This document shows, one piece after another, positions 24,000 through 36,867 of a DNA stretch of 64,000 nt. Every line of letters begins with the position of its first letter. Position 1 is the first letter of the stretch. This DNA comes from Trichopria drosophilae (Eukaryota > Arthropoda > Insecta > Hymenoptera > Diapriidae). The DNA is taken from the NCBI GenBank assembly GCA_030407085.1, contig CM059586.1:29003501-29067500 (forward strand). Reading direction: 5' to 3'. A program made the position numbers and the translations under genes. The notes beneath the pieces were generated by a model. The model made no database searches and had not been told where the DNA came from. It worked only from the letters and a program-made list of their open reading frames with translations.

Positions 24000-26321
24000 C
24001 GCAAACATAAACGTATCGACTTCCTCTCTGATTTCGCTATCGGACAAAGGATGCTTATTCTTCTCGTTTTCTTCCAGCAATAAGTCCAAGAATGCTTTCC
24101 TCTTTCGAATACCTAAATAAATTAAATAAAATGTTCAGAAATGAGATATATAAAACTTAAAATAAATGAAGTATTAAGGTGCAGGTAAAATTTCTTGAAA
24201 TGATGGGATAGAACTTATTGTAATTTTTGTAATTTATGTAAGAATTTGGATAATGGACGGCTAGTAACACATAATTTGTAGAATTTTTGTTTGTTTATTA
24301 TTTTACTTTGCGTAAATAATGCAACCCTTAATCCTGCAATTAAATGGACACTTAAAATGGCCCCAATAATTCTTATACCAATTTAAAGGTATTTTACTTG
24401 TAAATTCTTGAATTTATAAAATTCCGCGACCGTTCTAAATTGATAAATTAAATGATACTCGCGTGGTGAAATACACTCACCACGAAATACGAAGAGAAAA
24501 CAAACAACAAATGAATATTTAATTACAAAAAGCAAATTTCTTAAGTTTACGTCTTCATTATGTAGTCTTTAGCTGAAAATTAGATTCGTAGAGAAGGTGC
24601 TTAAAGCTGTTAAAAGCACTTAAATGATCTTTCAAATGATAAAATATTTATACGAAACATAATGCTGACTACCAAAGTATAACAAAATTTATTTAAAACA
24701 ATGTCGGTAAATCTATTAATATTAGGTTTGAAAAATCATTAATTGCAAGATTCGTACACTTTCTTTTAATATCATCTTATGTTGTTTTGCTTACAAATGT
24801 TATTATTTTTATTTTCTCCAATATATTCTCGAACTATCTAACTAAGATTATAAAACAATTTTTACCTGTATCTGCGTGGAAATGATTTTGTTCTACCTTT
24901 TGTGCGTTTCTCTCTTTTTTCTTATATTCTATTATCTAAACTTTTATTTAATTGAAAATACATTTGACAAAATTGCATAAAATTAATATGCAATAAAACT
25001 TTTATGACTTGTTTGAATTCTTTTCCAGATTGAGTTTTGAAATAGTACCAGTCCCACAACTGCCATGGCCAAATAAATCGTGTTGAAAACAACTTTGTAA
25101 ACCTATTAATGATATTAAAATATAAGGTCTATTTCACATGGCATCTTTTATAATTAATTGAATATTTAAAGTCACTGTGGCTAATTTTACTGAAAATTAT
25201 TAGATAGTATTTTTCACAAATTTGATTACAGATAAACTAATAGCAAATAATATATCAGCTAATTAAACGTATAATCAGTATTTTCCGAATTGCCAACAGA
25301 CAACTGGATCGCTCTGACACTTGATTATTTGTCATTAAATGGACTGTTCAGCTATATTAATCATTCTTTCAAATACAATCAATTATTTCTTTAGTATTTT
25401 TTTACAATGAATTCAATGGACAAATTGTAACAATCATTAAATATTTTTATAAAAAAACAGAATTTGAAAACATGCATCCGCAATTATTTAGTCAATGCTT
25501 CTTTGAATTTTTTAATTACTTTTATGAATTTCAATAGAATTTGCAAGTTATAATATTTAAATCAATCATTCAATCTCTTGTATGTCTTCCAGATATAAAT
25601 GCGTCTCCGCAAGCACATGCCTACTCATCGCTGTCAGAAAATTCAGTTGAATGTCCGAAATCATTAAATAGTATATTATTTAACAAGGGCGCAATTAGCC
25701 ATCTTCAACGATAATTTGCGCCCGATGATTTCACAGCAGGGCACAAAATCGAGTTCTGCTCCCGGAGCGTTAATAAAATTGAATATTAAACCAAATTATA
25801 TAATTAGCGAGTGTTAATCGCAGCAACTAAAACAAGAATGCATTAATTCAGGATAGCATTTAGATATTGTATTATAAAATTGAAAATACGTTATTTATAT
25901 TTCATAAATTAGGTACAACTCTTCCTGACCAAATACAAATGTGTAGTTACCCACGATTAACTGACTTGGTTCCTTCAAAGATTTTTCATAAACATATTGG
26001 ATACTATATGTAACTAGAGACATAAAATACGCTTTCGAATGTTTTCTCGCAATTTGTCACTAGTACAAAAATGTAATGTAAACAGACAATTTTGAAGAAG
26101 GCAAAATTTTATAGGATTTAGAAACAGTTTTAAAACAGGGGCATTCAAAATGTAATGCTTAAAACAAAATCTAAAGAAATAATACAAAAACTAAAATCAT
26201 TTTTAAAAAAATCGATGTATTACTTCCTCGCAAAAAAAATCTGAAACTCTTTTAACGTATTTTAGCATCCTATATACCAGAATGAATAAAAATTGCAGCA
26301 AGAGTACAAATCGTCCGAGAA

Positions 26322-26549
26322 GCGGCGGTGGCTCAGTTGATAGAGTATCGGCTTCGTAATCAGAAAACTCTGATTCGAGCCCGGCCTCTGCCATTTGTCA
26401 TTGGGACACCTTTGTATTTGTTTATAAGTGTCCAATAACGCCAAAGCTCAGGTGGTTCGGATTCCAGCTTCATAAACTGTAGGTCCCGTCGCCATTTAGT
26501 CCCATTCGGGTTCACAAAAGTCGACGTAAAACAATAAAAAAAAACAATC
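26322..26549 (+). mobile_element. tRNA-derived SINE
   Basis: The 5' part is a tRNA-like head: GCGGCGGTGGCTCAGTTGAT (box A region) and GATTCGAGCCC (box B), 40-odd bases apart, ending CTCTGCC. A non-tRNA body follows (about 26395-26530), and the tail is AAAACAATAAAAAAAAAC. It lies in intron 4 of the P450 pseudogene, antisense to that gene. It has no coding capacity and would depend on a LINE for movement. Confidence 0.82.
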
Positions 26550-29089
26550 GTCGGAAAAAATGTTTCGCAGAAAAAAGTATAAGTAATTTTTTAACATTTT
26601 TTATTATATTTCCAATGAATTCTTCTTTAAAAATTACTAAGGAAATTATTTCTTTTTTTAAAATTAGGTAAATTCGACTTCAGAATGGTCCGAATGTCCA
26701 GACGGCCGCGTCCAATCGATTTTGTTTGAAGTAAGTGGGGACAAAAAGGACTTAATTTTTAAGTAAAAATTAAGTAACGGGAGGCATTTTGACCTGTAAG
26801 TCATAGGCCAATGTGGCCAAACAGACCAATAGTAAGTCGAATATTGGTAATATATTGGTAATATATTGCTAATTTCGACATAATTACGCCCTATTAGTCG
26901 TTCTTGGATGTAATAGATGTATATAAACGATCTACGAAAACTGATTTGCATAGATGGCGCCTCAAATATAAATATAGATATGTATATTCAAATAATGCGT
27001 ATCCTGTGCATCATGCCGTATAGAAACTGAAATATGTGTAAGTCCAAAAATAATGGATATGCTTACATATATAACTAATTATTCCATCTTGCACGTTCTT
27101 TTTGAAAAGTTAAATATTGCGAGAAACTTGATGTAAATTCCGCAACAAATTATAATTTTCTGTCTATATTTTAATTCCACATCATTAAAAATTAACGGGC
27201 TCAATGAAATATACACTTAACAATTATTAAATTTATAAATTATTCGGTAAAAGACATTTTTTTTCATTGGATTGTTTAAACAATTATTTTTCAATAATTT
27301 GATATTCAATATTTAGAAGTCCTACTTATTTTGTTAATTAAAATCAATAAAAGACAACAAAATACATTAGTTTTAATATACAAATTTGTAGGTTATAAAT
27401 TGACTTTCTATGGCGGATGGATAATTTATGACTTATAAGTTTTTTCGACTTATTTGTCAAAAATACTAAAAATTTTAACTTATACGTCGAATTTCTTCAA
27501 AGTGAAATCCAAGTGCCCAAATATTTTTCCTTATTAGACAAATTTACCTATCTCAGACTGCAAAATGGATGGAAGCTATTTTAAAATTTTCGCTATAATT
27601 AAGAAATGTGGATCCCTTACAGTGTTGGAGTATTGCTATGACCCCATTTAGGGTGACGAACAATATTTTAATATGTCCAAAACGTAATTGTTTAACTTTA
27701 CGTAATGATGCTACAAGTGCCCCTCAAAACGATTGGGAGACATAAATGCAAAGCTTCATAGAGCTAACCGCGTTCGTTGAAGTGCACTTGTGAACACATG
27801 TGTTTAAGGTATGAGTAGTCGGATTTACTATACTGTCCAGTTTATTGGCCTTTTTGACATTCTACATATTTAAATTTATAAGTAACTTTTGTGGTTATTT
27901 CGACTTTAACGTAAAAACATAAAACGTCATCATAGTCGCAGAAGTTAAATATAGCATCATTCTAAGTTTTTGATAATTCTGACTTTCACGAGGTCAATTT
28001 TACCAAAAAACACAACTTATTTACGCTTTCAAAGTCCGTTTGTTTATCAAGTCAGAACAGAGGTCGAACTTTAGCAAGATTTGACTTAAAAATTACTTCA
28101 TAGTAAAATTGTACTGAAGTCGTAATTTGATAATATTATCCCAAGACTTTAAATATATTTTTACTTATAAGGAATATTTGAAGGTCGAAATTTTGTTATT
28201 TTTAACCGAAATAAGACAATCTGACATAAGCTGGTCAACATTTGTTCCTTTGCTGCTTGGGTAGCTAAATCTGTGCCTGAACTGTCAGCTAAAAACTGTG
28301 GGACAGTAAAAAAATAGCTAAATTGTTTAATAATATGTTAGACGCTGTTAAGTATAAATAGGAAGACAGTAATTTACTTGTGAACCGCCGATGTATACTC
28401 ATTTCCTGTGTCCCTTTGAGCATCAAGATTGAAATTCATGGAAGTTTTGCAAAGAATATCAAGAGTACATCTTACTATAAAGTCACAGATATTTAACGGT
28501 TTTCCTGGATTGTCTCGAACAGCTGTTTCCAGAATTTCGTTCAAAATGTCAACTTTTTACTTATGGCACTAGCAAACTCTTCAAAAATTCCGTAATGAAA
28601 ATCTGGAGTGATTAATTTTCTGTGATGAAACCATTTGTCACCTGCACGTTGAATTGATCACTAAATTAATAAATGTTCAAAACTGGTTACGATTTATGTA
28701 CTGTTTGTCTTGGACGATATATCTTTATATTAAAATACTCTTTCTAGATCATCATTAAAATGACAAATTATCAAATCCATGAACATCGGTGGAATGGTTC
28801 ACTTAATAATGTTTTATACCTGTTGATGTGAGAAGACCATTACCCAACCATGGTTTAATTACGTCATATGCTCTGGACTTAGTTATGAGTCTCACGTTAG
28901 GAAGAATGAGCTAAAAAGAGTAGTAATTAATTTAAAATGCCTATCTATTACACAGGCCCACAAAATAATTTTCGTTTTCTGTGCTGGAGTCCAGACCAGC
29001 CTAATCTGATGTACTTTGAGCTGCTAAGCAGGAATCTGCAGTAAAAGTTTAATTAGTTTTTTTTTGCAGGATGATATTATATAATTAAT

Positions 29090-29651
29090 AAATTTAAATT
29101 TGGTGGGTTCTTCCTGCAACATAGTTGAGATATTTTCCAAGCGCCATCTGTCGGAATCATTCCGATTCCCGAGCCAGCGGCTTTTTTAAAGAAACATTTT
29201 TAAAGAAAAATGTTAAAAATGCTGATTGGAGATGTTAATTATATGAAAAATATGAAGAACCCGAAAATATGTGAAAAATTCAGAAAAAATAACGGGGAAC
29301 TTGGAAGAACATTCGGCAGATACCAGGGTACGATCCTGGGACCTTTCGATTTCCGGTCGAATGCTCTAACTAACTGAGCTATATCTCCCCACATCCCTCC
29401 GCTCCGTTAATTTTTAATTAGTGAATTTTTCACATATTTTCGGGTTCTTCATATTTTTCATATAATTAACATCTCCAATCAACATTTTTAACATTTTTCT
29501 TTAAAAATATTTCTTCAAAAAAGCCGTTGGCTCGGGAATCGGAATGATTCCGACAGATGGCGCTTGGAAAATATTTCAACCATGTTGAAATGTTTGATTG
29601 ATGCAATCACGACCAATTGCGTTGCAGGAAGAACCCACCAAATTTAAATTT
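29090..29651. mobile_element. Foldback element with tRNA-like core
   Basis: Arms of roughly 190-235 bp are reverse complements: AAATTTGGTGGGTTCTTCC begins the left arm and GGAAGAACCCACCAAATTT ends the right. Shared internal words include GCGCCATCTGTCGGAATCA and CATATTTTCGGGTTCTTC. The right arm carries an extra piece of about 45 bp near 29582-29625. The unpaired centre (about 29300-29395) is a tRNA-like sequence on the minus strand. It sits in intron 3-side sequence of the P450 pseudogene (between exons 2 and 3). Confidence 0.85.
29314..29390 (-). other. tRNA-like sequence inside foldback element (probably not functional)
   Basis: Read on the minus strand it begins GGGGAGATATAGCTCAGTTA, has a D-arm GCTC/GAGC, a five-pair anticodon stem TTCGA/TCGAA with loop CCGGAAA, and a T-stem CCAGG/CCTGG. 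Against function: the acceptor stem has two mismatches, position 33 is C and not T, and the T-loop ATCGTAC departs from TTCRANY. The GACCGGAAATC loop and AGGTCCC resemble a degenerated tRNA-Cys, but that is a guess. Confidence 0.55.
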
Positions 29652-31934
29652 AGTTAGTTTAGTTTCAATTTATTATACCGTGGGATAACACCCCTGTGCC
29701 AAATTGAATAAAAAAATATAATACATAAATAATAATTTGTGAAGATGTAGACTAGATAATTACAATAAAATAAATACACATTATAATAATATACGCAATA
29801 TGAGATATGAAATCCGAGTATACAATTTCAAAATAGAATTACAATAGTTTTCACAGAATCAATAAAAATAAATTATAATATAACGCAATGATACAAACAA
29901 ATACGGAAAAATGACAAATGAAAATCGAGAAGTAACGCACACAGGAAGACAACGAGGGTAATTCAGCTTTTTATGTGTATATGTAATCAAAAAAATATGT
30001 AATAGATATTTAAGTGTAAGTAAGATTATATGCCAGTTTTATATGTATTGCAGTTTTGTTTAGTGATTTTCAGCAGATAGTAGGTATTTTGTTAACTGTT
30101 ACTTAAATGTATTAGTGAATGTGGATGTAAGAATGTCTGTCGGCAAGGATAAAAGATGGAGATCGCTGGACAAACTTCAGACATAACCTCACAAATTCAT
30201 AAAAAATTAGCTTTTATAACGATGTAGGCTTTTAAAAGGTGAAATATGACTTGTTTCAGATAAATACCTAATTATATTTTGTACTTTGACCTGCTGAATA
30301 TGAATCTAAATTCAAGAATTATGGATGTTTGGCGAATTTCATTAATAAATTGAAAAAAGCGTAAAGAGCACATGTTTTATAAAGATACAGGTTTAAAAGT
30401 GAAAGAATATAACTTTTCTCAAGTTAAGGACACATATTCTCATATTTTTAATCTGTTGAATATTAATCTACGTTCAAAAATGGGGTCGCTTATCAAATTA
30501 CAGAAATAACATCAAAAAATCATAATGAAATAAGTTTTTGTAGGACTATTATGCATAAAAAAGAAAGACTAAGAGTTTACTCCTTTTAAGAACACCGTAA
30601 TCCCATGTATTTTGTTGCACTAAATATGAATCCGTATTTAAAAATATTGCTCGTCTTGTGAATTACAATCAAGTGATCTCTCATGCAATGGCAGTATACA
30701 CCAGAAATAAAATTAAAAATTTTTAAATTAAATTCCGAAAAATGGATTATAAAACATGTTGTCAGGTAGGGAATGTGTTAAGTATCTTATTTTTTGAAGT
30801 TATCCCTGAAATTCACTCAGCGATCAGCGTTTACTATTGGCGATTCAACTGATCAGTAAAGGTGAGATTTATGTTTTCTCAGCTTAAGAAAAGTCATATT
30901 CTTTTTCTGTTAAGCTTATATCCCTGTACAAAATGTTTGTATAGTTTTTTGAGGTTAAATTATAGAATTTTCCTAGAAGATATCATTCTTTACTGCAGAT
31001 TTCTATTCAGCGAGTTAAAATAGAAATAGTATCTTTATCCAAAACACGCCATAATGCACCTTTGTAAAACTTATATCGCAATAAAATCTAATTTTGTATC
31101 ACTTTTTAGGTTATGTCTAGAATTTACTGGCGTCCATTACAGAAGGCAAAAATTGTTTATGGGCCTGTGCTATTAATATACTTATATTATACGTATTGCA
31201 TATGGGAAATGCAGATATTCTGCTAACAATTTTGAATGGAATATGTAACTGAAAATTACTAAACAATGAGGCTTTCGTATGTGAACAAGTGGATCATTAC
31301 CGATCCAAATTAAGTAGATTCCTTGTTTGAACTGGAAAGCGAGCTTTGTAAACCAGTTTAGTCGGTCTAGAAAGAGTAAATAGTTAAGTAAACACGTAAT
31401 TGGAATCATTATATGCAATACGAAACTAATAGAATTAATAAAACTTATTTACTAAAATAATTTACGTAGCAAATATAATGAAATAACTTTTTAATATAAA
31501 AACTTGTTAATTTTCAAATTAAGACTTACCTTTTTTAGTTTGAATTTTATTAATAAAACATTTGCCCGTGTTTGAATTTTGCTATGATTTAATCTTGATT
31601 CAAAAGATTATAAGAGGAAAGAATAGTCGGGATAAAAATGTTAATTCAAGTATTGTAAACTCTTTTTAGTATATTTATTAAATTTACGAAAATCTTTAGA
31701 TATGACACATAATGAAACTATATATTAATAATGAAATAAAACAATACCTTCACGTTTTATTCCTGCCATTGTCATTGCAAACACAATAAACGGCCAAAAT
31801 TTTGGTCCGGGAATTTTGTTCACCATTGAGCGATATTTTATTTCTTTGAATATCCATAGAAAACTCTGAGAAACTGTTATCATTATAATCATCGAACCAA
31901 ACAGTGCGGCTACAAATAACGGATCCATTTTCAT

Positions 31935-33704
31935 TAATATTAAATTTGTGTAACTTTGTCTTCACTTGCCTAAAAAAGTAAACAGTTATCATAAGATGAA
32001 TTCATCATTTATTTTCATCTGCAATTATAATTAAAAATACACCATTATACGTACGGGCATGTGAGTTTTTTCTTAGATAATATTTTTTAGAGTAAACAAA
32101 CATTATTATATAAACATTCCTTTTTAGTAACTCTGACTTAGTTTCTGAAAATAATTGTTATTGATTATTCAAATTTTTATAAAAGAAATACATATTTTTT
32201 AAATAACATATTTCATTTTCAGAATGCGTCACTGTATATCATATGTATGTTCCATATTTCTGATATACAGTAGGATCATAAAGACAGACTGATATCTGAA
32301 GTGCTAATAAGTTTTTAAAAATACGCAGTTTCGCTCGGAATCTCTTGATTGGTTCATTGAAGTCATCTGTGGAACGCATATTTCCACGACTCACCTGTAT
32401 TGAGATATGCCTCTTAAGAATTATCGTTTACTACTTAAAACATCAATTTATAAATGCACTATGTCCAAATTTTGAAATTTTGAAAGTTTCTTCTAAAAAA
32501 CACGCACAAAACTAGTAAACGCGTCAATATTTCATCCGTAACGTGAGTCTGTTATTGTCATTAAACTATTTCAAAAACTCGTGATATAAACTCCACGAAA
32601 TGAATCGAAAAAAATACAATAAATCATGCCAGTCGACTAATCAACGATCTTGCTAAGAGTGCACGTGTTGCATAATGAATCGAAGCATAACAAAAAGTGA
32701 CGTTCGACTTCGAGTAATAATCAAATTACAGCAATATTATATGTATACCGGATACACTTTGAGATGCTTAAAAAATAGGCGATATCGAAAAAAAATCAAC
32801 AATCTAAAACGTACTACCATGGACACTTCTTAGATAAGAGCGGCTCAACGCACGAACTGTAAACAGAATCTCAACGATCTGTACTGCATTCCAGATGTGG
32901 TAAAGAGGGAAATCACTTTATCGACTGAATCGAACCATTGATCATCTGTTTATACGTGGGGAGAGAGAGGCAAAAATATTTTAGCTTATCAATGCAAACT
33001 AAATCTCCACTAGTACACTCAGAGACCGACTATATTAACATTTAGTATAAATGTATTAAATTTTAATATTTTTATACGAAAATAGGGAACATCAGTCCAC
33101 TATACGAAAATTTAGTATTGATTTTTAATTAGGATTATGATTATAAAAAAGCGCTATTCTGAATATGAAATCTTAATAATATTTAGACGAAAATTAATAT
33201 TTCGAATAAATTATATTCTTTACACCACTAAGGAAAATTAACTATACTAAAAATTGTACTTGATATCTTGAATTCCATAAAAATTTTGATTTGCAGAGTT
33301 TTTTATTCATTTCACAACTAAAATAAAAACCAGGACCCAGGACATCATACAATCGTTTTATAAAATCCGCGTGATATCAGTCATTCCCATTTATTTTCTC
33401 AGAGTAATGCTTATTGCTAAACTATATAAAAGAGAATAAATAAGCTGAAATAAGTGACGCTTGATCTGTCTCTATTATACGAAATCACGTGCGACTTCGT
33501 CCAAGGATTATGTTGCCATTTATCGCCAGCCGGGAGAACCCCCTAGTTTACGCATACATGCAGATATGCAAATACTGTCTTCCAAGATTCTGCCATTTGC
33601 GATCTTTCTATTCTATACTCAAGAGAGATAAAGGGACCTCACGCTTTTTTTTTAATGATATTTCGTGATGTCCCTCTTTTATTTCAAAATTTCGCTATAC
33701 ATAT
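31935..33704. other. Gene-free stretch 5' of the P450 pseudogene
   Basis: AT-rich. It holds the former promoter side of the minus-strand P450. At 33014 a TA-CACTCAGAGACCG word resembles the termini at 11921 and 43092, but I cannot find its partner end. No gene is supported. Confidence 0.5.
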
Positions 33705-34711
33705 TTAACCCATTAACGACCAAGGGCCACTTCTTCTTGCTTCAATTTTAGTCCAGTATTTTGTATCAAAATCGAAGTTAACAAAAATTGAGAGGTACAT
33801 ATACAACTATTTTCTAGGTCGCTCTTCAAGATTCCGAGGTCAAAACTGAGTTTCATCCTATGAATTTGGAAACAATGTCCAGAAAATACGAGCTTTATTA
33901 AAAAAATAATAACAATGAAAAGTTCTTAGAATTTACCGAGGAATATCACGGAATTTTTTTAGATTTTTTAATGACATTTGGCGATTTTATAAAAATTTTT
34001 TTTTTTCAAATAGTAATTTGTTAACGAAAAATTATGAAAAAAATTTACTGCATTCTCTAATGAATTCTAAGAATTTTTTGTTCTTTGCAATTTTTTACAA
34101 ATGTTGATAGTTTTCGAACAAAAAATCCTAAGCTATAATATTTAAAATTCATTTTCTCAAAAAAAACAACTTTCTGGATAAATACAGAGGAGAAGAAACT
34201 CTTAGAATTCATGAGAGAATACACTATTTTTTTTCAGCATTTTTCGAAAATAAATTACAATTTTGAAAAAATTAAAAAAAAATTAATTATAAAAATCTAA
34301 AAAAATTCTCCATGAATTCTGAGAAATTTTCGTTCTTACCATTGTATTAAAAAAGATACGGGCCTTTTGAGGTCGTTAGATTGATGTAGGGTATAAAGGA
34401 AAATTTTTCCTTAAAATTGAAGTATTTTATTCACCTTTGATAAGAGTTTCAATAGAATCCCAATATTCTAAGGGCTCGAAAAAAATTGTTAAGGATAAAT
34501 ATTTTCCAATTTTTTGGACATTTTTTAAAAATTCGGCGCCATATTGGAATTCCTAATGGCTGAAACTCAATTTTGACCTCGGAATCTTGAAGAGCAACCT
34601 CGAAAACAGTAGGATACGTATCTCTGAATTTTTGTTAACTTCCATTTTTATACAAAATACTCGATTTAAATAGAAGGAAGAAAAAATGTCCTTAGGACGT
34701 TAATGGGTTCA
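33705..34711. mobile_element. MITE with piggyBac-like ends (TTAA, CCC termini)
   Basis: The left end is TTAA followed by CCCATTAACG, and the right end is CGTTAATGGG followed by TTCA. Arms are complementary for about 150 bp; shared words are AGTATTTTGTAT, GAAGTTAACAAAAATT and GCTCTTCAAGATTCCGAGGTC. The element is 999 bp between the TTAA-type sites and has no transposase frame. TTAA target and CCC ends are the piggyBac signature; the right TTAA appears mutated to TTCA. Confidence 0.75.
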
Positions 34712-34846
34712 CTTCAACGCAGATCGAGAGACCACACTCAGTCATATTTAAAAATGTTTTTATCTCTGATTACCAAACAGTAGTTTGTTTATTTTAAATG
34801 ATATATCGCCTCGGCATTTTTTTATTATAAATTATAAATATTAAAA

Positions 34847-34847
<1 letters not shown>

Positions 34848-34879
<32 letters not shown>
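34848..34879. repeat. (TA)16 microsatellite
   Basis: A pure TA run of 32 bp, followed after a short interruption (CTTCG) by more TATATA. Confidence 0.9.
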
Positions 34880-34880
<1 letters not shown>

Positions 34881-35089
34881 TTCGTATATATATAAATATA
34901 ATTCTCACATTGAGAGAATAAGGCAATAAAACTTCTTTGCCGCTTATAAAATAATTTAATATTTCTTGGTGTGACGGCGGATTTACTAGATGCAAAAAAA
35001 ACGTAAACATTAAAATGTAAACAATGCGCCATTCGAATGCGAATAAATGCGACGACATTCTAAAATAACGGAGCATATAAAGTCAGAAA

Positions 35090-35700
35090 ATACATTTTGC
35101 TCCCTATATCGCGGGAGCAAAATAGCACGCCCTCGTATGAGAAAATAGTAATGTGCAACAAGGGAGAATAGGTATTTGTAGACTCGTGCGAAATGCGCTT
35201 CTCGCATCGCTCGGGCGCCAAAGTCGCACTCCTCGGCAAATACCTATTTGCTCCCTAGTTGCACAATCTACTATTCCTATTGAGAAACGGAGAATAGAAA
35301 ATCGTACATAATAAATAATAACATAAAGTAAAAGTTATTTTTACGAAATAGTTATTTTTAACACTCCGTGCGTAAAACTCAATTTTACGCACTAGGGCGA
35401 AATTTTCATGTTCGTAAACTCGAGCTCTCGTTTCACTCGGGCGACAAACTTCACAATCGGCGAAAATCGAAAATTTCGCCCTTGTTGCATAAAATACTAT
35501 TTTCTATCAAGGGCGTAAAATAGAGTTTTACGCCTCGACAATAGAACCCGAGAGACGGCAAAGCCGGCTCGAGGTTCATGAGGGTGAAAATTCTACGCCT
35601 GAGATTCAAACATTGTTTTTTGATGCAGTAGGCGTAAAATTTTTTACGCCTCGATTTTGCGGACCTAAAATGCCAATTTCACGCCTCCGTGGGCGGAAAA
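35090..35700. repeat. Cluster of palindromic repeat units
   Basis: At least three adjoining units share one plan. A unit opens with ATAGTA...GCAACAAGGGCG/GAG-type sequence, has a GC-rich centre (GCTCGGGCGACAAACTTC or GCTCGGGCGCCAAAGTCG), and closes with the complement ...CGCCCTTGTTGCATAAAATACTATT. 35160-35275 and 35385-35505 are the clearest. A further set repeats GGCGTAAAATTTTTACGCC-type words to about 35700. No coding frame. Confidence 0.75.
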
Positions 35701-36272
35701 TTTATTTTCCGCTACAAAAAAGGTTATATTCGTTTTCTTCTTGAAATCAACCATAACGCCATAAAAATGTTTTAAAACGCTTATGACTATATTGTCTGAG
35801 GAAGTATTTGAATTTGGTCACCTCGGCATCAAATTTCGATCGTAAATAATCTATTTCGTAATATCAATTATTTATCAAAAAATAATCCTAAACTAAACGA
35901 GTATTGTTGCAGAAATTTGTATTTCAATCCAATGCAAACTCATTGCGTGTGCCTTTTGCCTAACGAATACAGCTTGACCTCTCTAAAATTATTAAATTGG
36001 GAATTCAAGACATAAAGAGCGAATTATCGGTCCAACAAATTGGACAAAATTGAATTTTACGCATACAGATGGAGAGTAGGTAAAAGAAATACTTTTTTTG
36101 TTAGTATAACTTTGTTGATATTAATTTTACTATTTTAACTTAAGTTAATATTATTTACTGAGTAAACGTAGAAGTATTCTGAATTATTGTATGTCGATCG
36201 AGAAATGCGATACTATGGATAAAACTGAAAAAGGTAAGCACTAATATAATAAAAAACAACCGCCAATAGCTG

Positions 36273-36659
36273 CACTAAAAATAATTTCTAGAAAAATTCT
36301 TAGTTGATTTGACTACTTTTTAAGGCAGAGTAATTCGTCGCGCTTCTAGAAAATTATCTAAGTTGCAGTAACTACCATAAAGGAGTTAAATCAACGAAAA
36401 ATATAGTTATGCTAAATTCAACTTAAAGCAATATCGCTTCAGCATATTGAATAGTTTTTAGTGTACTAAGTAGTTAGACTCTAAAAATGTTTTAAAATGT
36501 AGTAGAATTAACTGCCAAAATGTCGTTTTCATAATTATATTTTTTTTTGTTTTAACTCCTTTATGGTTGTAACTATATCCTACAAAATTCCGTTGAGGAC
36601 TCATTAAAATACTTTCAGTAGTTAAAAATTACTCAAATCAACTAAGAAGTTTTTGAGTG
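36273..36659. mobile_element. MITE with imperfect terminal inverted repeats
   Basis: The ends are CACTAAAAATAA and the complement of CACTCAAAAACTTC. Nested complementary words are TTCTTAGTTGATTTGA, ACTACCATAAAGGAGTTAAA and their partners TCAAATCAACTAAGAA and TTTAACTCCTTTATGGTTGT. It is 387 bp, with no coding frame. Flanking dinucleotides are TG on both sides. Confidence 0.75.
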
Positions 36660-36867
36660 TGGATACCGGAGATCGTTATTTTCATTCATTATTGTAAATA
36701 GTGGATAAATTGATTAGGAATCGCAGTAAAAAATAAAGTCGTGAGTAGTTTGCTAAACGAAACCTAAAAACTTCTAAATAGTACATATATCATGAATGTT
36801 CTGCAATTTTGTACAAACTTAACAATTATTCAATGTTATAATGACACGAACAAATTCCATTGAAAAC
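36660..36867. other. Short gap between two MITEs
   Basis: AT-rich, nothing recognised. Confidence 0.5.

Larger units (their letters stand above)
24000..31934 (-). pseudogene. CYP4-clan cytochrome P450, exons 1-7 only
   Basis: Exons in transcription order: 31748-31934 (ATG, anchor, NKIPGPKFWPFI), 31260-31366, 28820-28910 ([14 protein letters not shown]), 28378-28641, 25000-25102 (FIWPWQLWDWYYF), 24866-24935, 24000-24112 (EVDTFMFA, ends at I-helix). Splice phases equal those of the P450 at 8606, and exons 3 and 7 have identical lengths (91 and 113 nt), so the two are paralogs. Exon 4 is 264 nt against 265: a base is missing in an A-run near 28555, shifting the frame. Exons 5 and 6 are shorter by 24 and 12 nt, both in frame. 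The FAGHDTT-ExxR and heme-Cys exons are absent. TPAFHYG has become TPDFHYG. It cannot make a working P450 as it stands; a scaffold error could mimic the loss. Confidence 0.88.

Noticed and set aside
26203..26444. Minus-strand frames over the SINE
   Set aside because: Antisense reading through the SINE head; no coding motif.
29314..29390. Functional tRNA gene
   Set aside because: Acceptor-stem mismatches, C at position 33 and an aberrant T-loop; embedded in a foldback repeat.
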